64,000 nucleotides of DNA from an uncultured archaeon (GTDB lineage: Archaea > Halobacteriota > Methanosarcinia > Methanosarcinales > Methanoperedenaceae): assembly GCA_902386205.1 (NCBI GenBank), contig CABMIH010000009.1, forward strand, positions 1 through 64,000, written 5' to 3'. The notes under the pieces were generated by a model. That model was not told where the DNA came from, did not search any database, and saw only the letters and a list, made by a program, of their open reading frames with translations. This document shows positions 16,801-24,189 of the stretch, one piece after another; the first letter of the stretch is position 1; each line of letters begins with the position of its first letter. Made by a program: the position numbers and the translations under genes.

Positions 16801-17186
16801 AGGATGTTATCGCGATCGTGAATGAGATGATAAACAATAACAACTGGGCCATGAGCTATTATGGGTTCTCGGCAGGATCGACACAGGTATTCATACCCTG
16901 GATAGCATACGGCAGTTCTGGCTGGTCTACGCCGGTGTATGTCCAGAATGCAGGTACATCAGGTGCAAATGTTGCTGTGTCGTTCTATGACCAGAATGGC
17001 GGGCTTGTGGAGACGAGAAATGGGAACATACTGGCGAATGCTTCGCAAATATTCGTTCCAAGGTCATCTGCACCGACAGCAGGCGGGTCTGTGATGATAA
17101 CTTCACTCCAGCCGGTTACTGCTGCGGTTCACGAGATCGATGCGGCTTCGAAGGTTGCGATGGCATACAGTGGAAAGTCAGGATAG
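13809..17186 (+). CDS. extracellular multihaem c-type cytochrome fused to beta repeats
   Basis: This 1125-residue exported protein has a signal peptide at residues 16-37. Residues 39 to about 495 hold 15 haem-like sites: 11 CxxCH, two Cx4CH (CRNSGCH, CGGNNCH), one Cx3CH (CTLTCH) and one CxxCK (CAKCK at about residue 207). After a Gly/Thr-rich linker comes a carboxypeptidase-regulatory-like beta domain (FTLSGKVTDASGNAISGARV). Four tandem repeats of about 100 residues follow from residue 720, each beginning FIPWIAYSQT or similar. There is no C-terminal helix, so anchoring must be by other means. Related proteins in Methanoperedens carry electrons across the S-layer to outside acceptors. Start: ATG 13809 with GGATAGGAT just ahead. 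A regulator and operator precede it and a strong terminator follows. Confidence 0.92.
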   Translation: MINKTLDRIKSLNRIRTSLLLGIFFIFSIFFIQTVAADCTTCHTSYGDAVSSSKHSPVNPGTPVCTDCHTGYVDGHSYIGYVVNESNTCRNSGCHEQDVNGFYERHSSKSDCTQCHFANTTRPFSLNGSLFEHDHNLTVEHNFYQYNQSGMPLKSNGGVGVGMFPYYTCTLTCHGSGNQKIDEAANSWLGSAHARSLHMSGDNKQSCAKCKSPFNYNVSLPSGTLISQPDWQGIQCRVCHNLHKRNVSTSGPIAYYNETSSSLNGYAIYEPVSNATQLCEKCHTGTTHNSQFGGTHKNVVGFDCASCHLNTTFNKNETHMFEVKNTTTGVTGCEVCHKAEDHTFQFSANHTGKATCEACHDKTVARNATGYAVSSDGKTYGLYNDTLTGEISSWKDSHGTPATWPLHNISKEVNCAKCHMTKSKSTGTLLAGSILAHTGSGTCDECHVVTPGSGFTLPATNVCKTCHTTYADQYGAPNLTGTVMAGYSSCGGNNCHKGVSGTTTIATVADHNIDRNYSGGGIVTYTVFLNGQNSLTITQGTTPVTIRSNISDAGSAGKVAAAQFQLRNSTNKILIDWTAMSALDGKFDAINGVWESITGSIDTTAMPAGTYTIYVRGMDIGKQWSTTQSATLNIISAPAFTLSGKVTDASGNAISGARVELVEYSQVYNNLTNSLGDYSMQVPGGTYHFSASASGYALNTTTVTINADSIQDFTLVPVSGIFIPWIAYSQTTWYTPVQVQNIGTIASDVNVSMYDQNGNLVQIQNTTIQPKTSAVFWPSAGPTDGGSAVIASTQSVIAIVNEMPKNGLDGMSYGGFAQGSTKLYIPWIAYSQTTWYTPIQVQNIGTVASDVNVSMYDQNGNLVQIQNATIQPKTASVFWPPAGPTDGGSAVITSTQDVVAIVNEMSKTGSQSMSYEGFQTGSKKTFIPVISFSQTNTYTPIQVQNVGTASASVNVNIYDSNGAFVVTQNAIIQPNTSAVFWPPAASTPSGSAVIESNEDVIAIVNEMINNNNWAMSYYGFSAGSTQVFIPWIAYGSSGWSTPVYVQNAGTSGANVAVSFYDQNGGLVETRNGNILANASQIFVPRSSAPTAGGSVMITSLQPVTAAVHEIDAASKVAMAYSGKSG
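15967..17186 (+). repeat. four tandem ~300-bp coding repeats
   Basis: Inside the cytochrome gene four units start near 15967, 16270, 16576 and 16886. Units 1 and 2 are very similar at DNA level (for example ATCGATGTATGACCAGAA in both), pointing to recent duplication or homogenisation. Units 3 and 4 are more diverged. Each unit encodes a beta-rich module with PVQVQN, NVSMYDQNG, VFWP and AIVNEM motifs. Confidence 0.85.
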
Positions 17187-17215
17187 GGATTATTCCCTAT
17201 CCAACATTTTTTTTT
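17181..17215 (+). terminator. hairpin plus T-run terminator of the multihaem gene
   Basis: GGATAGGG (17181-17188) pairs perfectly with CCCTATCC (17195-17202) over a six-base loop, and a run of nine T follows at 17207-17215. The stop codon TAG lies inside the left arm. Confidence 0.75.
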
Positions 17216-17387
17216 CTGAGGAAGTAACGGAATTGGAGATCATTCACAATAGTCCTCGACTTCATCTTCATACTTTTCATCATCGGATTCTGGAACTGCC
17301 AATATGCCATATGTCGCTAAAGACGGATATCCGCAATTTGTTGGTTGTGTAAAAACATTAAAAAAGGCTCCTGTTGCATAAAATTGA

Positions 17388-17462
17388 TAGCGGGGCATGG
17401 ATTCGAACCATGGATCTACGGGTTATGAGCCCGTCGGGATTTCCTGACTACCCTACCCCGCT
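17388..17462 (-). tRNA. initiator tRNA-Met (CAU)
   Basis: The minus strand folds as a 75-base tRNA. The acceptor AGCGGGG pairs with CCCCGCT, with A as discriminator. The anticodon arm is ACGGG-CTCATAA-CCCGT with anticodon CAT, and the T arm is CATGG-TTCGAAT-CCATG. The A1-U72 end pair and the three G-C pairs next to the anticodon loop are marks of an archaeal initiator tRNA rather than elongator tRNA-Met. CCA is not encoded. Confidence 0.92.
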
Positions 17463-17574
17463 TTGGAGCTAAAATAGTATCCTCCCAATGTTGATGATGG
17501 CTGATAAAGACTTCGGTGTGGCCGCACTTCCTGAACTTATAGCACGGGTTTCATATTTCGGGATTCATTTAGCC

Positions 17575-17691
17575 TTTTCAAGATATGCCCTCACAACGAC
17601 CAAAAATTCTTCATTTGAAAAGTTCAGATATTTTGTCAGGAGGATAGCGCTTACCAGCCATCTTTAAGAGTGCCGCTATTTCCTCATTCAT
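17575..17691 (-). pseudogene. short broken coding frame
   Basis: From ATG 17691 the frame reads MNEEIAALLKMAGKRYPPDK and ends at 17611. In another frame the same stretch gives LVSAILLTKYLNFSNEEFLV followed by VVRAYLEKAK and ends at 17575. The second frame has protein-like composition but no start, so the two may be one small gene of about 40 codons split by a frameshift near 17660. No family is recognised. Confidence 0.25.
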
Positions 17692-17775
17692 ATGGCAATC
17701 CCATCGCGTTTAATATTTAATATTAATGCAGTTTTTCTTCTACGCCAGTCGTTTTCTTTTATAGGAACAAGAGAT

Positions 17776-17889
17776 ATGAGGGTATCGAATTTTAGTGATA
17801 ATGAGGACACGATATCACCGGTGCGCTCAATCTCTGCGCAGGCATGGGAAAAATCTTCAAGGATTAAAGATTTTTTTATTTATTCTTAA
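17776..17889 (+). pseudogene. type IV pilin N-terminal remnant
   Basis: ATG 17776 opens MRVSNFSDNEDTISPVRSIS. The segment NEDTISPV matches the start of archaeal type IV pilins (compare [10 protein letters not shown] at 18292), but the hydrophobic helix that must follow is absent and the frame ends after 37 residues. A weak hairpin (AAATCTT...AAGATT plus a T run) ends it near 17880. I take it as a pilin gene cut after its processing site, next to two intact pilin genes. Confidence 0.4.
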
Positions 17890-18053
17890 CGCTATCGGGC
17901 GCATAATAAAAAAATGTTGAATGTAATGCAGATAATGTCCATATACATAACCTCCGCAACATTTAAATACATTATGATAATAATGATAGTTATAGCGAGA
18001 AGACACTACCGTAACTTAGGTTGCGGCATCATCTCGTTCTAAGGAGATGAAAG

Positions 18054-18260
18054 ATGGCGAAAATAATGCACGTACAAACTGTTCTTGTGGTAGAAGACCT
18101 CGAAGCCCTGAAAGTAAAGACGGGTGAGAGCAGCACCAAGGACGCCCTCGCCAAAGCGGTCCATCATTTCCTCGATTGCGAATACACGCAGGTAGAGGAT
18201 ATGTGGGCCAAGAAACTTGAGAAGGTAGTCAATCGTAAGAAAGAAATTAACACATCTTGA
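18054..18260 (+). CDS. small conserved protein upstream of pilins (DUF5371-like)
   Basis: This 68-residue protein reads [20 protein letters not shown] and then [19 protein letters not shown], ending in a Lys-rich helix. The [11 protein letters not shown] core with flanking helices resembles a ribbon-helix-helix or small regulator; I recall it as the methanogen family DUF5371, with moderate certainty. The start has AAGGAGATGAAAG directly ahead. It precedes the pilin by 16 bases, so it is likely cotranscribed and may regulate pilin expression. The AT-rich box catttaaatacatt near 17962 is a likely promoter. Confidence 0.75.
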   Translation: MAKIMHVQTVLVVEDLEALKVKTGESSTKDALAKAVHHFLDCEYTQVEDMWAKKLEKVVNRKKEINTS

Positions 18261-18276
18261 ATGGAGGAGATTGAGT

Positions 18277-18771
18277 ATGTTCAGAAGAAATGAAGAAGCA
18301 GTATCGCCTGTCATCGGTGTCATCCTGATGGTGGCGATAACTGTTATATTGGCGGCTGTGATAGCCGCGTTCGTGTTCGGATTAGGCGGCTCCCAGGAAA
18401 AAGCCCCGACCGCGAGCATAGTAGTTGCGAATAACCCTGATACTACAACATATGACCTGAAGATAAGCCACAAAGGCGGAGACACCCTGAAAGGCGGCGA
18501 CTGGAAGTTATCCGTAGTTTCAGCCACAGGTGGCAGTACTGCACCAGAATTTGTTAATTCCAATTCAGGAAATGACCTGTCGGTTGGCGCTCAGATCAGT
18601 GTTACAAATATAACAACCGGCTGTGGAACGACATGCACATTAACTAACCAGAGCCTTAACACCAGCGCGGCGTCTACTGCGGTGTTAACAACAGGCACCA
18701 AGTACGACATTAAACTCGTACACGTTCCATCCAACGCAATGCTGGTTGACACTGTAGTCGAAGTAAGATAA
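18277..18771 (+). CDS. archaeal type IV pilin
   Basis: The product starts [20 protein letters not shown] and continues with a hydrophobic helix ending FVFGLGG. This is the Pilin_N (DUF1628) class III signal, cut by the prepilin peptidase PibD/FlaK so that the helix packs in a fibre core. The rest is a Ser/Thr-rich beta domain. It contains [13 protein letters not shown], two Cys that may form a disulphide. ATG 18277 is preferred over TTG 18271 because GGAGGAG lies about eight bases ahead. The mature length is about 155 residues. Confidence 0.87.
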   Translation: MFRRNEEAVSPVIGVILMVAITVILAAVIAAFVFGLGGSQEKAPTASIVVANNPDTTTYDLKISHKGGDTLKGGDWKLSVVSATGGSTAPEFVNSNSGNDLSVGAQISVTNITTGCGTTCTLTNQSLNTSAASTAVLTTGTKYDIKLVHVPSNAMLVDTVVEVR

Positions 18772-18776
18772 GCCTT

Positions 18777-18808
18777 AAAATCCCCCTTTTTGGGGGAATT
18801 TTCTTTTT
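18777..18808 (+). terminator. hairpin and T-rich terminator between pilin genes
   Basis: TCCCCC (18781-18786) pairs with GGGGGA (18792-18797) over a T5 loop, extended by AAAA/TTTT, and is followed by TTTTCTTTTT. It would let the first pilin be made in excess over the second, if readthrough is partial. Confidence 0.65.
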
Positions 18809-18827
18809 ATCAACACAGGATTGAAGA

Positions 18828-19319
18828 ATGAAACGATGCGAGGAGGCTGTATCACCGGTCATCGGTGTTATTATGATGGTGGCTATTACCGTTATACTGG
18901 CGGCGGTAGTGGCGGCATTCGCGTTCGGGCTTGGCGGTAACTCGGATTCAAAAGCGCCTACTGTAGCTGTTATAGCAGGGAATTACCCTGATACCATCGG
19001 TGTACCTGACATCAGGATTCAGCACAAGGGCGGGGACACGCTCAGGAGCGGGGACTGGAAGATATCCATAGCGCCTGTAGGAAAGCCGCCCGTGTATCAG
19101 GTTTCAAGTGCCGATCTAAATGTCGGGGACCAGATACTGACAGGGAATGTGACAAATCTTGCAGGTGCGACTTATAACGTAACCAATGGCGCGATATTCA
19201 TAACTGCGGGAGACAGCCCGACGACGGCAAGACTTGCATTCGGCCAGAAATACGAGGTCAAATTGATCGTATTTCCGTTCAAATCCATGTCGCTTGACAC
19301 GGTTGTGGAAGTAAGATAA
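18828..19319 (+). CDS. archaeal type IV pilin, second copy
   Basis: [20 protein letters not shown] and a hydrophobic helix ending FAFGLGGN match the first pilin. The C-terminal part shares QHKGGDTLRSGDWKISI with [15 protein letters not shown] of copy one and the same final VVEVR. It is a tandem duplicate, 163 residues long and diverged in the surface region. It probably forms part of the same pilus. The start is backed by the signal peptide position. The last 40 bases recur at 20139-20175. Confidence 0.87.
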   Translation: MKRCEEAVSPVIGVIMMVAITVILAAVVAAFAFGLGGNSDSKAPTVAVIAGNYPDTIGVPDIRIQHKGGDTLRSGDWKISIAPVGKPPVYQVSSADLNVGDQILTGNVTNLAGATYNVTNGAIFITAGDSPTTARLAFGQKYEVKLIVFPFKSMSLDTVVEVR

Positions 19320-19358
19320 ATAATATTTTTTTTGTTCTCTTTTTTTTAAGGCTCGTTC

Positions 19359-19455
19359 TTAGTAGGGAAATTCTTTTGGATGGTAAACTTCAATGGGCAG
19401 ATTTTTATTTTTTAATTTCAAAACAAATTCATCCTCATTAACCCTTTACATGCCG
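19359..19455 (-). pseudogene. PIN-domain toxin C-terminal remnant
   Basis: A frame with no start ends at TAA 19359-19361 and reads NEDEFVLKLKNKNLPIEVYH followed by PKEFPY. This looks like the end of a PIN-domain protein, where a NDEDF motif holding the last acid is followed by a strand and PxEF. It is the truncated 3' part of a toxin gene. Confidence 0.4.
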
Positions 19456-19457
19456 TC

Positions 19458-19586
19458 TCATTGTTCTAACTTCTTCAACAGAAGATAATTTGCCCTTCCA
19501 CCGGTTTCCGATCTCTCTTGAGGTTCTAAATATTTATGGACTGCTTCTTTCAGTTTTTGTGCATCTGTTTCGACAATATAAGGCAT
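19458..19586 (-). CDS. unrecognised 42-aa protein downstream of an antitoxin gene
   Basis: ATG 19586 comes two bases after the stop of the antitoxin gene, as in a coupled operon. The product MPYIVETDAQKLKEAVHKYL is helical and ends RANYLLLKKLEQ. It is too short for a full toxin. It may be the cut-down N-terminal half of one, with the PIN-like tail lying just beyond it in another frame. Confidence 0.4.
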   Translation of the reverse strand: MPYIVETDAQKLKEAVHKYLEPQERSETGGRANYLLLKKLEQ

Positions 19587-19588
19587 TT

Positions 19589-19807
19589 TTATCTTTTCAA
19601 GTTTAGCGACTCAAAGAGTTTTTTTACATCGTGGCTATCTTTGCATTTCACGGTATCTCCGCTTTCAGCCTCGCCGATGCCTTTTTTAATGCTTGCCATA
19701 AATTTTGGATCGCTATATATCAGCAAATCATCCTTTAACAACTCCAGCTCTTCTTTTCTTTTTTCAAGTTTATCTATAAGATCAACAAAATTGTAAAGCT
19801 TCTTCAT
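19589..19807 (-). CDS. RelB-like antitoxin
   Basis: The 72-residue protein from ATG 19807 reads MKKLYNFVDLIDKLEKRKEE, then DPKFMASIKKGIGEAESGDT and VKCKDSHDVKKLFESL. A helical N-terminus and the late I-K-G-E-GD-V-LF pattern are typical of RelB/ParD-like archaeal antitoxins. An in-frame upstream extension exists but has no support. The expected toxin gene next to it is broken. Confidence 0.5.
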   Translation of the reverse strand: MKKLYNFVDLIDKLEKRKEELELLKDDLLIYSDPKFMASIKKGIGEAESGDTVKCKDSHDVKKLFESLNLKR

Positions 19808-19878
19808 AATAACTCCGCAGGCAGCTTGTTTTAAGCGCCGCATATAGAGGCAGAGGCGCAGCAAAGTTTTAAGTGATC

Positions 19879-20133
19879 TCACCTGGCTATTTTCAAAGCC
19901 GTTTTGAGATTAATAGGTTTGATCAAATTAATAACAGGATTCATTTGATCGCCTTACCTATTAGCTTCTCCCTCTTTTCATCATCTTTTCGCATCTCTTC
20001 TATTTGTTTTCTTACAGCTTTAGGATCGAGTTGTCCTTTCAATATCCCGCACAATGTTGTAAGATCTGCCGTTTTGGGTATCATTTTAATGTAACTTCCC
20101 TCATCTTCGATTAATATTTCAGTATATGCCTCA
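19879..20133 (-). pseudogene. VapB-like antitoxin fragment with truncated toxin stub
   Basis: The frame 19941-20133 reads EILIEDEGSYIKMIPKTADL followed by TTLCGILKGQLDPKAVRKQI and a Lys/Glu tail, a common archaeal antitoxin end, but no start exists upstream because the sequence joins a pilin remnant there. A second frame overlaps its stop as ATGA (19942-19944), as a toxin would, yet it ends after 21 codons (19879). Both genes are truncated. Confidence 0.4.
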
Positions 20134-20138
20134 GGTCA

Positions 20139-20175
20139 TTCAAATCCATGTCGCACGCGTATTGAAGTAAGATAA
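20139..20175 (+). pseudogene. duplicate of a pilin gene 3' end
   Basis: TTCAAATCCATGTCGC followed by GAAGTAAGATAA repeats the last codons of the pilin gene ending at 19319, with a short indel between the two blocks. The repeat in the same orientation flanks the toxin-antitoxin scar at 19.3-20.1 kb, as if a third pilin gene was lost or the segment was inserted with duplication. Confidence 0.55.
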
Positions 20176-20240
20176 AATCTCAAAGAACTTGTTACCAGTT
20201 TGAGAAGAATATTTATCAAAAGCATGTGAATTACTTTAGT

Positions 20241-21383
20241 ATGGTGTATGTTACAAGTTTCAAGTGTTTTCGCTGCGCAAGAAAATATAAACCACAGGAA
20301 ATAGAAAAGCTTCCCATCCCCAGATGCAGGAATTGCGGCTCTGCCCTTGATGCGGAATATGATTACAGGTCAATACAGAAGCTCATCCTTCGCGACGACT
20401 TCATGCGCGATGACCCCACACACTGGAAATACTGGGCATTCATGCCTGTCAAAGACCTCTCAAAAGTTGTGACCCTGGGAGAAGGGGGAACGCCGCTGCT
20501 TGAAAACAAGAGACTCGGGAAAACCGGGAGATTACTTGTAAAATATGAAGCTGCAAACCCCACAGGGTCTTTTAAGGACAGGGGTTCCTCACTTGAGATA
20601 ACAAAAGCGCTTGAACATGGAAAACGCAAAGTAGCGCTTGCTTCAACCGGCAATATGGGTGCTTCCGTGGCAGCTTATGCGGGTTTTGCGGGGCTTGAAT
20701 GCAAAGTGTTCATCCCGGACATCGTAGGAAAAGAGAAATGCACGCAGATAAAAGCTTACGGCGCAGAAATAGTTGCTGTCGAAGGGGATTACTCTGTCGC
20801 AATGAAACAGGCTGAAGAATATGTGGTCTCCCACAGCGATTCTTTTTTAACGGGGGATTATCCGTGGCGAAGCGAGGGGACAAAAACCGTGGGTTTTGAG
20901 ATAGCAGACCAGTTATACTGGCACGTCCCGGATCATGTTGTAGTGCCTGTCGGCAACGGCACGCTCATATGGAGTATTTATGAAGCGTTCCGCGAGCTTG
21001 CGCTTGTGAAGATAACTGAGAGGATACCCCGCATAATAGGCGTGCAGGTTGAGAATTGCGCGCCCGTGGTACATGCATGGGAAAACGAGCTTGGTGAAAT
21101 AATCCCGGTACAGGACCCGAAAACAATAGCTACCGCCATAGCCTGCGGCGACCCGATAGACGGTATCGCAGCGCTTCGGGCAATAAGGAATTCAGGTGGG
21201 GAAGCGCTGAGGGTAACAGATGGGGAAGCCCTTTCTGCCCGCGATAAACTTGCAAGGAACGGGCTTTTCGTTGAACCAAGCGGCGCCGTCGCTTATGCGG
21301 GTGTTTTGAAAAAGAAGCTATCCGGTACAGTTGTGGTCATTGCCACAGGGCACGGGCTAAAGGATATGTATGGGCTGGAGTGA
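20241..21383 (+). CDS. thrC: threonine synthase
   Basis: This PLP enzyme converts O-phosphohomoserine to threonine. The protein (380 residues from ATG 20241) begins with a zinc ribbon, CFRCARKY and CRNCGS. It then shows the PLP-lysine motif NPTGSFKDRGSS, the phosphate loop ASTGNMGASVAAYA and a C-terminal GHGLKD. The frame opens at GTG 20226, but tatttatc at 20209-20216 lies about 28 bases before ATG 20241, which fits a leaderless start there. An inverted repeat, CTCAAA/TTTGAG at 20179-20204, sits next to this box. Related cysteate synthases share the fold, but threonine synthase fits better. Confidence 0.87.
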   Translation: MVYVTSFKCFRCARKYKPQEIEKLPIPRCRNCGSALDAEYDYRSIQKLILRDDFMRDDPTHWKYWAFMPVKDLSKVVTLGEGGTPLLENKRLGKTGRLLVKYEAANPTGSFKDRGSSLEITKALEHGKRKVALASTGNMGASVAAYAGFAGLECKVFIPDIVGKEKCTQIKAYGAEIVAVEGDYSVAMKQAEEYVVSHSDSFLTGDYPWRSEGTKTVGFEIADQLYWHVPDHVVVPVGNGTLIWSIYEAFRELALVKITERIPRIIGVQVENCAPVVHAWENELGEIIPVQDPKTIATAIACGDPIDGIAALRAIRNSGGEALRVTDGEALSARDKLARNGLFVEPSGAVAYAGVLKKKLSGTVVVIATGHGLKDMYGLE

Positions 21384-21398
21384 TGGAAAAATAAAGAA

Positions 21399-21472
21399 AG
21401 CCCCGGGAGGGGTTTGAACCCTCGACCTAGAGATTACAAATCTCTCGCTCTGCCAGGCTGAGCCACCGAGGC
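21399..21472 (-). tRNA. tRNA-Thr (UGU)
   Basis: The 74-base minus-strand sequence folds as a tRNA. The acceptor GCCTCGG pairs with CCGGGGC (one U-G pair), with T as discriminator. The D arm is GGCTCAGCCTGGCAGAGC, the anticodon arm AGAGA-TTTGTAA-TCTCT gives anticodon TGT, and the T arm is GAGGG-TTCAAAC-CCCTC. No intron or CCA is seen. Confidence 0.92.
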
Positions 21473-21521
21473 TTTGAGGAAAGGCTTTAAGGATTGATTG
21501 AAATTTAAAAGCTTCGGTATA

Positions 21522-23195
21522 TCAATCCTCATCAACAAATTTTTTATCTGTGCCTTCAGTAAGCATACCCTGTATGACAACAGCATAAGCCGGTCTTGCA
21601 ATAAACACACCTATGAACACGCCTGCTATGGTAATTTCTGCAAAACCCCTCAGTGCGCTTGAATCCATGAACAATATAAGCGGCAACATGGCAACAAGGA
21701 CTGTCGCGGCTGCGGCAAAGATAATGGAAAATGCTTTTGCGATACGGGATTTGTACACTTTATCCGGCGGCATGGCTCCGCCTGCAAGCGCCTCATCTGT
21801 TATAATGATCAGATGGTCAACGCCTGTACCGATAACCGCTATGATGCCTGCGATGGTCGCAAGGTCAAGCTGCAATCCGGAAATAACTGCAAAACCCAGG
21901 ATAATGATCACTTCACTGAAAGACGTTGAAAGCATCGGGATGATAATATTGGGCTGCCTGTACCTGAAACCTACAACTATGGCAACCAGCAGCAAGGCAA
22001 TGAGCCCGGCTATCGCGACCTGCTCCTTGAATTTCTGGCCAAGGGGCGCAGGGACTTCTCCTGAACCCGCTTCTTTCACATGCACCGGCAACGCCCCTGC
22101 CCTTAGGTGAAGCTGGAGTTCTTTTGCTTTCTGCTGTCCCGCTTCACCGGTTCCTGTTGTTGCTACTACGTTTTTCACAGGTACGCTCTGGATGTTCCTG
22201 GCAAGCTCAGGAGCGAGCGGCGCATCATACACAAGCTTATCGTCAAGATACATGTAAAGGTAATGTGCGGAAGGGTTTTTCACGGCATCATATTGGATAG
22301 CCGCATCCTGGAGTGCCTTGGCCCCCTCATCATTAAGCTCAAATGACACACCCCACGCTTCTCCTTTTTCTTTCTGTGGAACCCCTACGCCGCTTATCAT
22401 ATCGCCGTAAAGGATATGTTCAGTCTCATTTCCCTTGACCTGTATCCTGATCTCGAATTTTCCAGGAGTCAGGGCAAGTTTCCTTGCTTCCTCTATCGAT
22501 ACGCCAGGCAGGTCGATAAGCAGATAATTATCGCCGATCGGCGTAATGGTTATTTGCTTGAGGGCAACGGGATTGAGTTTATTCTCCAATCTCTTTTTGG
22601 TTTCATCCCGCGTTTCTTTTGTCACACCAGCCCTGAATGGAGGTACCACTTTTCCATCCACAGGTTGCAGGATGGCATTTAACGAGTCCTCTGTCACCTC
22701 TTTCCGTATTTCATATGTGGGGAACCTGCCGGGGATCTGTTTAACGTCCGCATTGAGGGTGTCCTTCAGATATTTCTGGATAAAAAATTCTTTGTTCGTC
22801 TGGAGTGTCACCCTTGTACCGCCGCCTGGATCGGCTGATACTGCGGATGCGCCAAAACCGAATGAATCAATGGTTTTTTGCGTGGTCTGTTTTGATGTTA
22901 TGAAAGTTACCGAAGCACCAGATGCGTTTTCTATCCTGACCCCCGGGTCATCAAGCAATTTTGCGAATTCAACCTGGATGATTTTGCCGGGATCCGCATC
23001 TACCTGGGCGATAGCTCCCTGGAGCTGTACTTGCAGCCAGGAACCGCCGTCAAGATCAAGGCCGTACTTCAAATTATTCCCTATATGCAATTCGCCATCG
23101 GAATATGATACCATTATGGCAGCCACCGAACCCAGGATGACCGCTGCCAGCAATAAGACGCGCCGGTTCTTATAAAAAGGTTCATCTTCGTTCAT
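21522..23195 (-). CDS. secD: protein-export membrane protein SecD
   Basis: SecD helps SecYEG export proteins using the proton gradient. The 557-residue protein has one N-terminal helix, a large external P1-like region and five C-terminal helices with the conserved ATIAGIIAVIGTGVDHLIII motif holding the functional Asp. GLDLDGGSWLQVQL at the N-terminus is the family hallmark. It overlaps secF by four bases and is translated after it. The pair gives full SecDF function. Confidence 0.93.
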   Translation of the reverse strand: MNEDEPFYKNRRVLLLAAVILGSVAAIMVSYSDGELHIGNNLKYGLDLDGGSWLQVQLQGAIAQVDADPGKIIQVEFAKLLDDPGVRIENASGASVTFITSKQTTQKTIDSFGFGASAVSADPGGGTRVTLQTNKEFFIQKYLKDTLNADVKQIPGRFPTYEIRKEVTEDSLNAILQPVDGKVVPPFRAGVTKETRDETKKRLENKLNPVALKQITITPIGDNYLLIDLPGVSIEEARKLALTPGKFEIRIQVKGNETEHILYGDMISGVGVPQKEKGEAWGVSFELNDEGAKALQDAAIQYDAVKNPSAHYLYMYLDDKLVYDAPLAPELARNIQSVPVKNVVATTGTGEAGQQKAKELQLHLRAGALPVHVKEAGSGEVPAPLGQKFKEQVAIAGLIALLLVAIVVGFRYRQPNIIIPMLSTSFSEVIIILGFAVISGLQLDLATIAGIIAVIGTGVDHLIIITDEALAGGAMPPDKVYKSRIAKAFSIIFAAAATVLVAMLPLILFMDSSALRGFAEITIAGVFIGVFIARPAYAVVIQGMLTEGTDKKFVDED

Positions 23196-24133
23196 GCTCT
23201 CTGCCCCTTCTTTTTCGGTTTTTCAATTCGTCTTTCTATCTTTTTGGTTCCTCGTTCCAGATACCATCTCAGAATACCCACATTTGTCATCCATGTGTTT
23301 ATGATATCCGCTAAAAGACCGAAAATAAGCACTATGGAAATATCTCGAATTATATCTATAAGCATGAATGATGAAATGAAACCTGAAGATACGAAGAACA
23401 ATGCAATAAGTGCGCCAAGCGTCGTAAAGGTCATTGTCAGGCCTGTCTTCATGGCTTCCTTTATTTTATCGTTCAGCTCGCCTTTCCTCTTGAGCAGGCG
23501 CGTTGTCAAAAGTATGTCGGTGTCCACTGAATACCCGATAAGCATTAAAAGAGCTGCCACAGTTCCCAGAGAGAGCAGGATTCCAAAAACATCCATCATC
23601 GCGGCCGCGAACGCTATGTCGGCAAAGGCTGAGATAAGAACAGCGACAGACGGGATAAAAGTCCTGAAAAAAATGAAGATTACTATGGCCATGAGAATGA
23701 ATGAGATAACTATCGCGCGAATGGCCTGTGATTGCAGCGATTGGCTGAATTGTTCCCCCATATCCCTTATTTCGACAGTATCAGGGTTGGTGGATTCTGA
23801 TTTGGCTTTCTGGATCAAACTATCTTTCAATGATGGATCCATCGGGCCGAACTGTATGATTTTACGTTGTCCTGCGCCGTATTCTCTCGCCTGGGACACA
23901 TGGAACTCCTTGAAATCCTCTTTTAACTGGTCGGGTGTTTTCGCAGTGTCAAGATATACGGCTGTCCCGCCCTTGAATTCCAGGCCAAGTTCAAGAGGCG
24001 AGCCTGTCCTGTATGTCGTATATGCCAGAATTGAAAGTGATAATAAAAGAAGTAATGCCGGGACAATAAGCAATTGTTTTAAAGTCGTGTTTTTAATGTA
24101 TGCTTCTAAGGCTTTTTCATCAATGAGATTCAT
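23192..24133 (-). CDS. secF: protein-export membrane protein SecF
   Basis: This 313-residue SecF has the N-terminal helix, LGLEFKGGTAVYLDTA, an external domain, and helices with GYSVDTDILLTTRLLKRKGE, the conserved Asp motif. It precedes secD in the operon, in the order secF-secD. The promoter should lie in 24134-24180. The antisense open frame of 310 codons here is a shadow of this gene. Confidence 0.92.
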   Translation of the reverse strand: MNLIDEKALEAYIKNTTLKQLLIVPALLLLLSLSILAYTTYRTGSPLELGLEFKGGTAVYLDTAKTPDQLKEDFKEFHVSQAREYGAGQRKIIQFGPMDPSLKDSLIQKAKSESTNPDTVEIRDMGEQFSQSLQSQAIRAIVISFILMAIVIFIFFRTFIPSVAVLISAFADIAFAAAMMDVFGILLSLGTVAALLMLIGYSVDTDILLTTRLLKRKGELNDKIKEAMKTGLTMTFTTLGALIALFFVSSGFISSFMLIDIIRDISIVLIFGLLADIINTWMTNVGILRWYLERGTKKIERRIEKPKKKGQRA

Positions 24134-24189
24134 CAGGATTCTCCTTTCGACAACTCAGAACCTGCCTAAATTATAACACAACATATTTA

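Noticed and set aside
20226-21472. Threonine synthase next to tRNA-Thr as a regulatory link
   Set aside because: The two are convergent and no shared control element is visible; probably coincidence.
23244-24176. 310-codon plus-strand frame over secF
   Set aside because: Antisense shadow of secF; low-complexity Ser/Ile content and no ribosome site.
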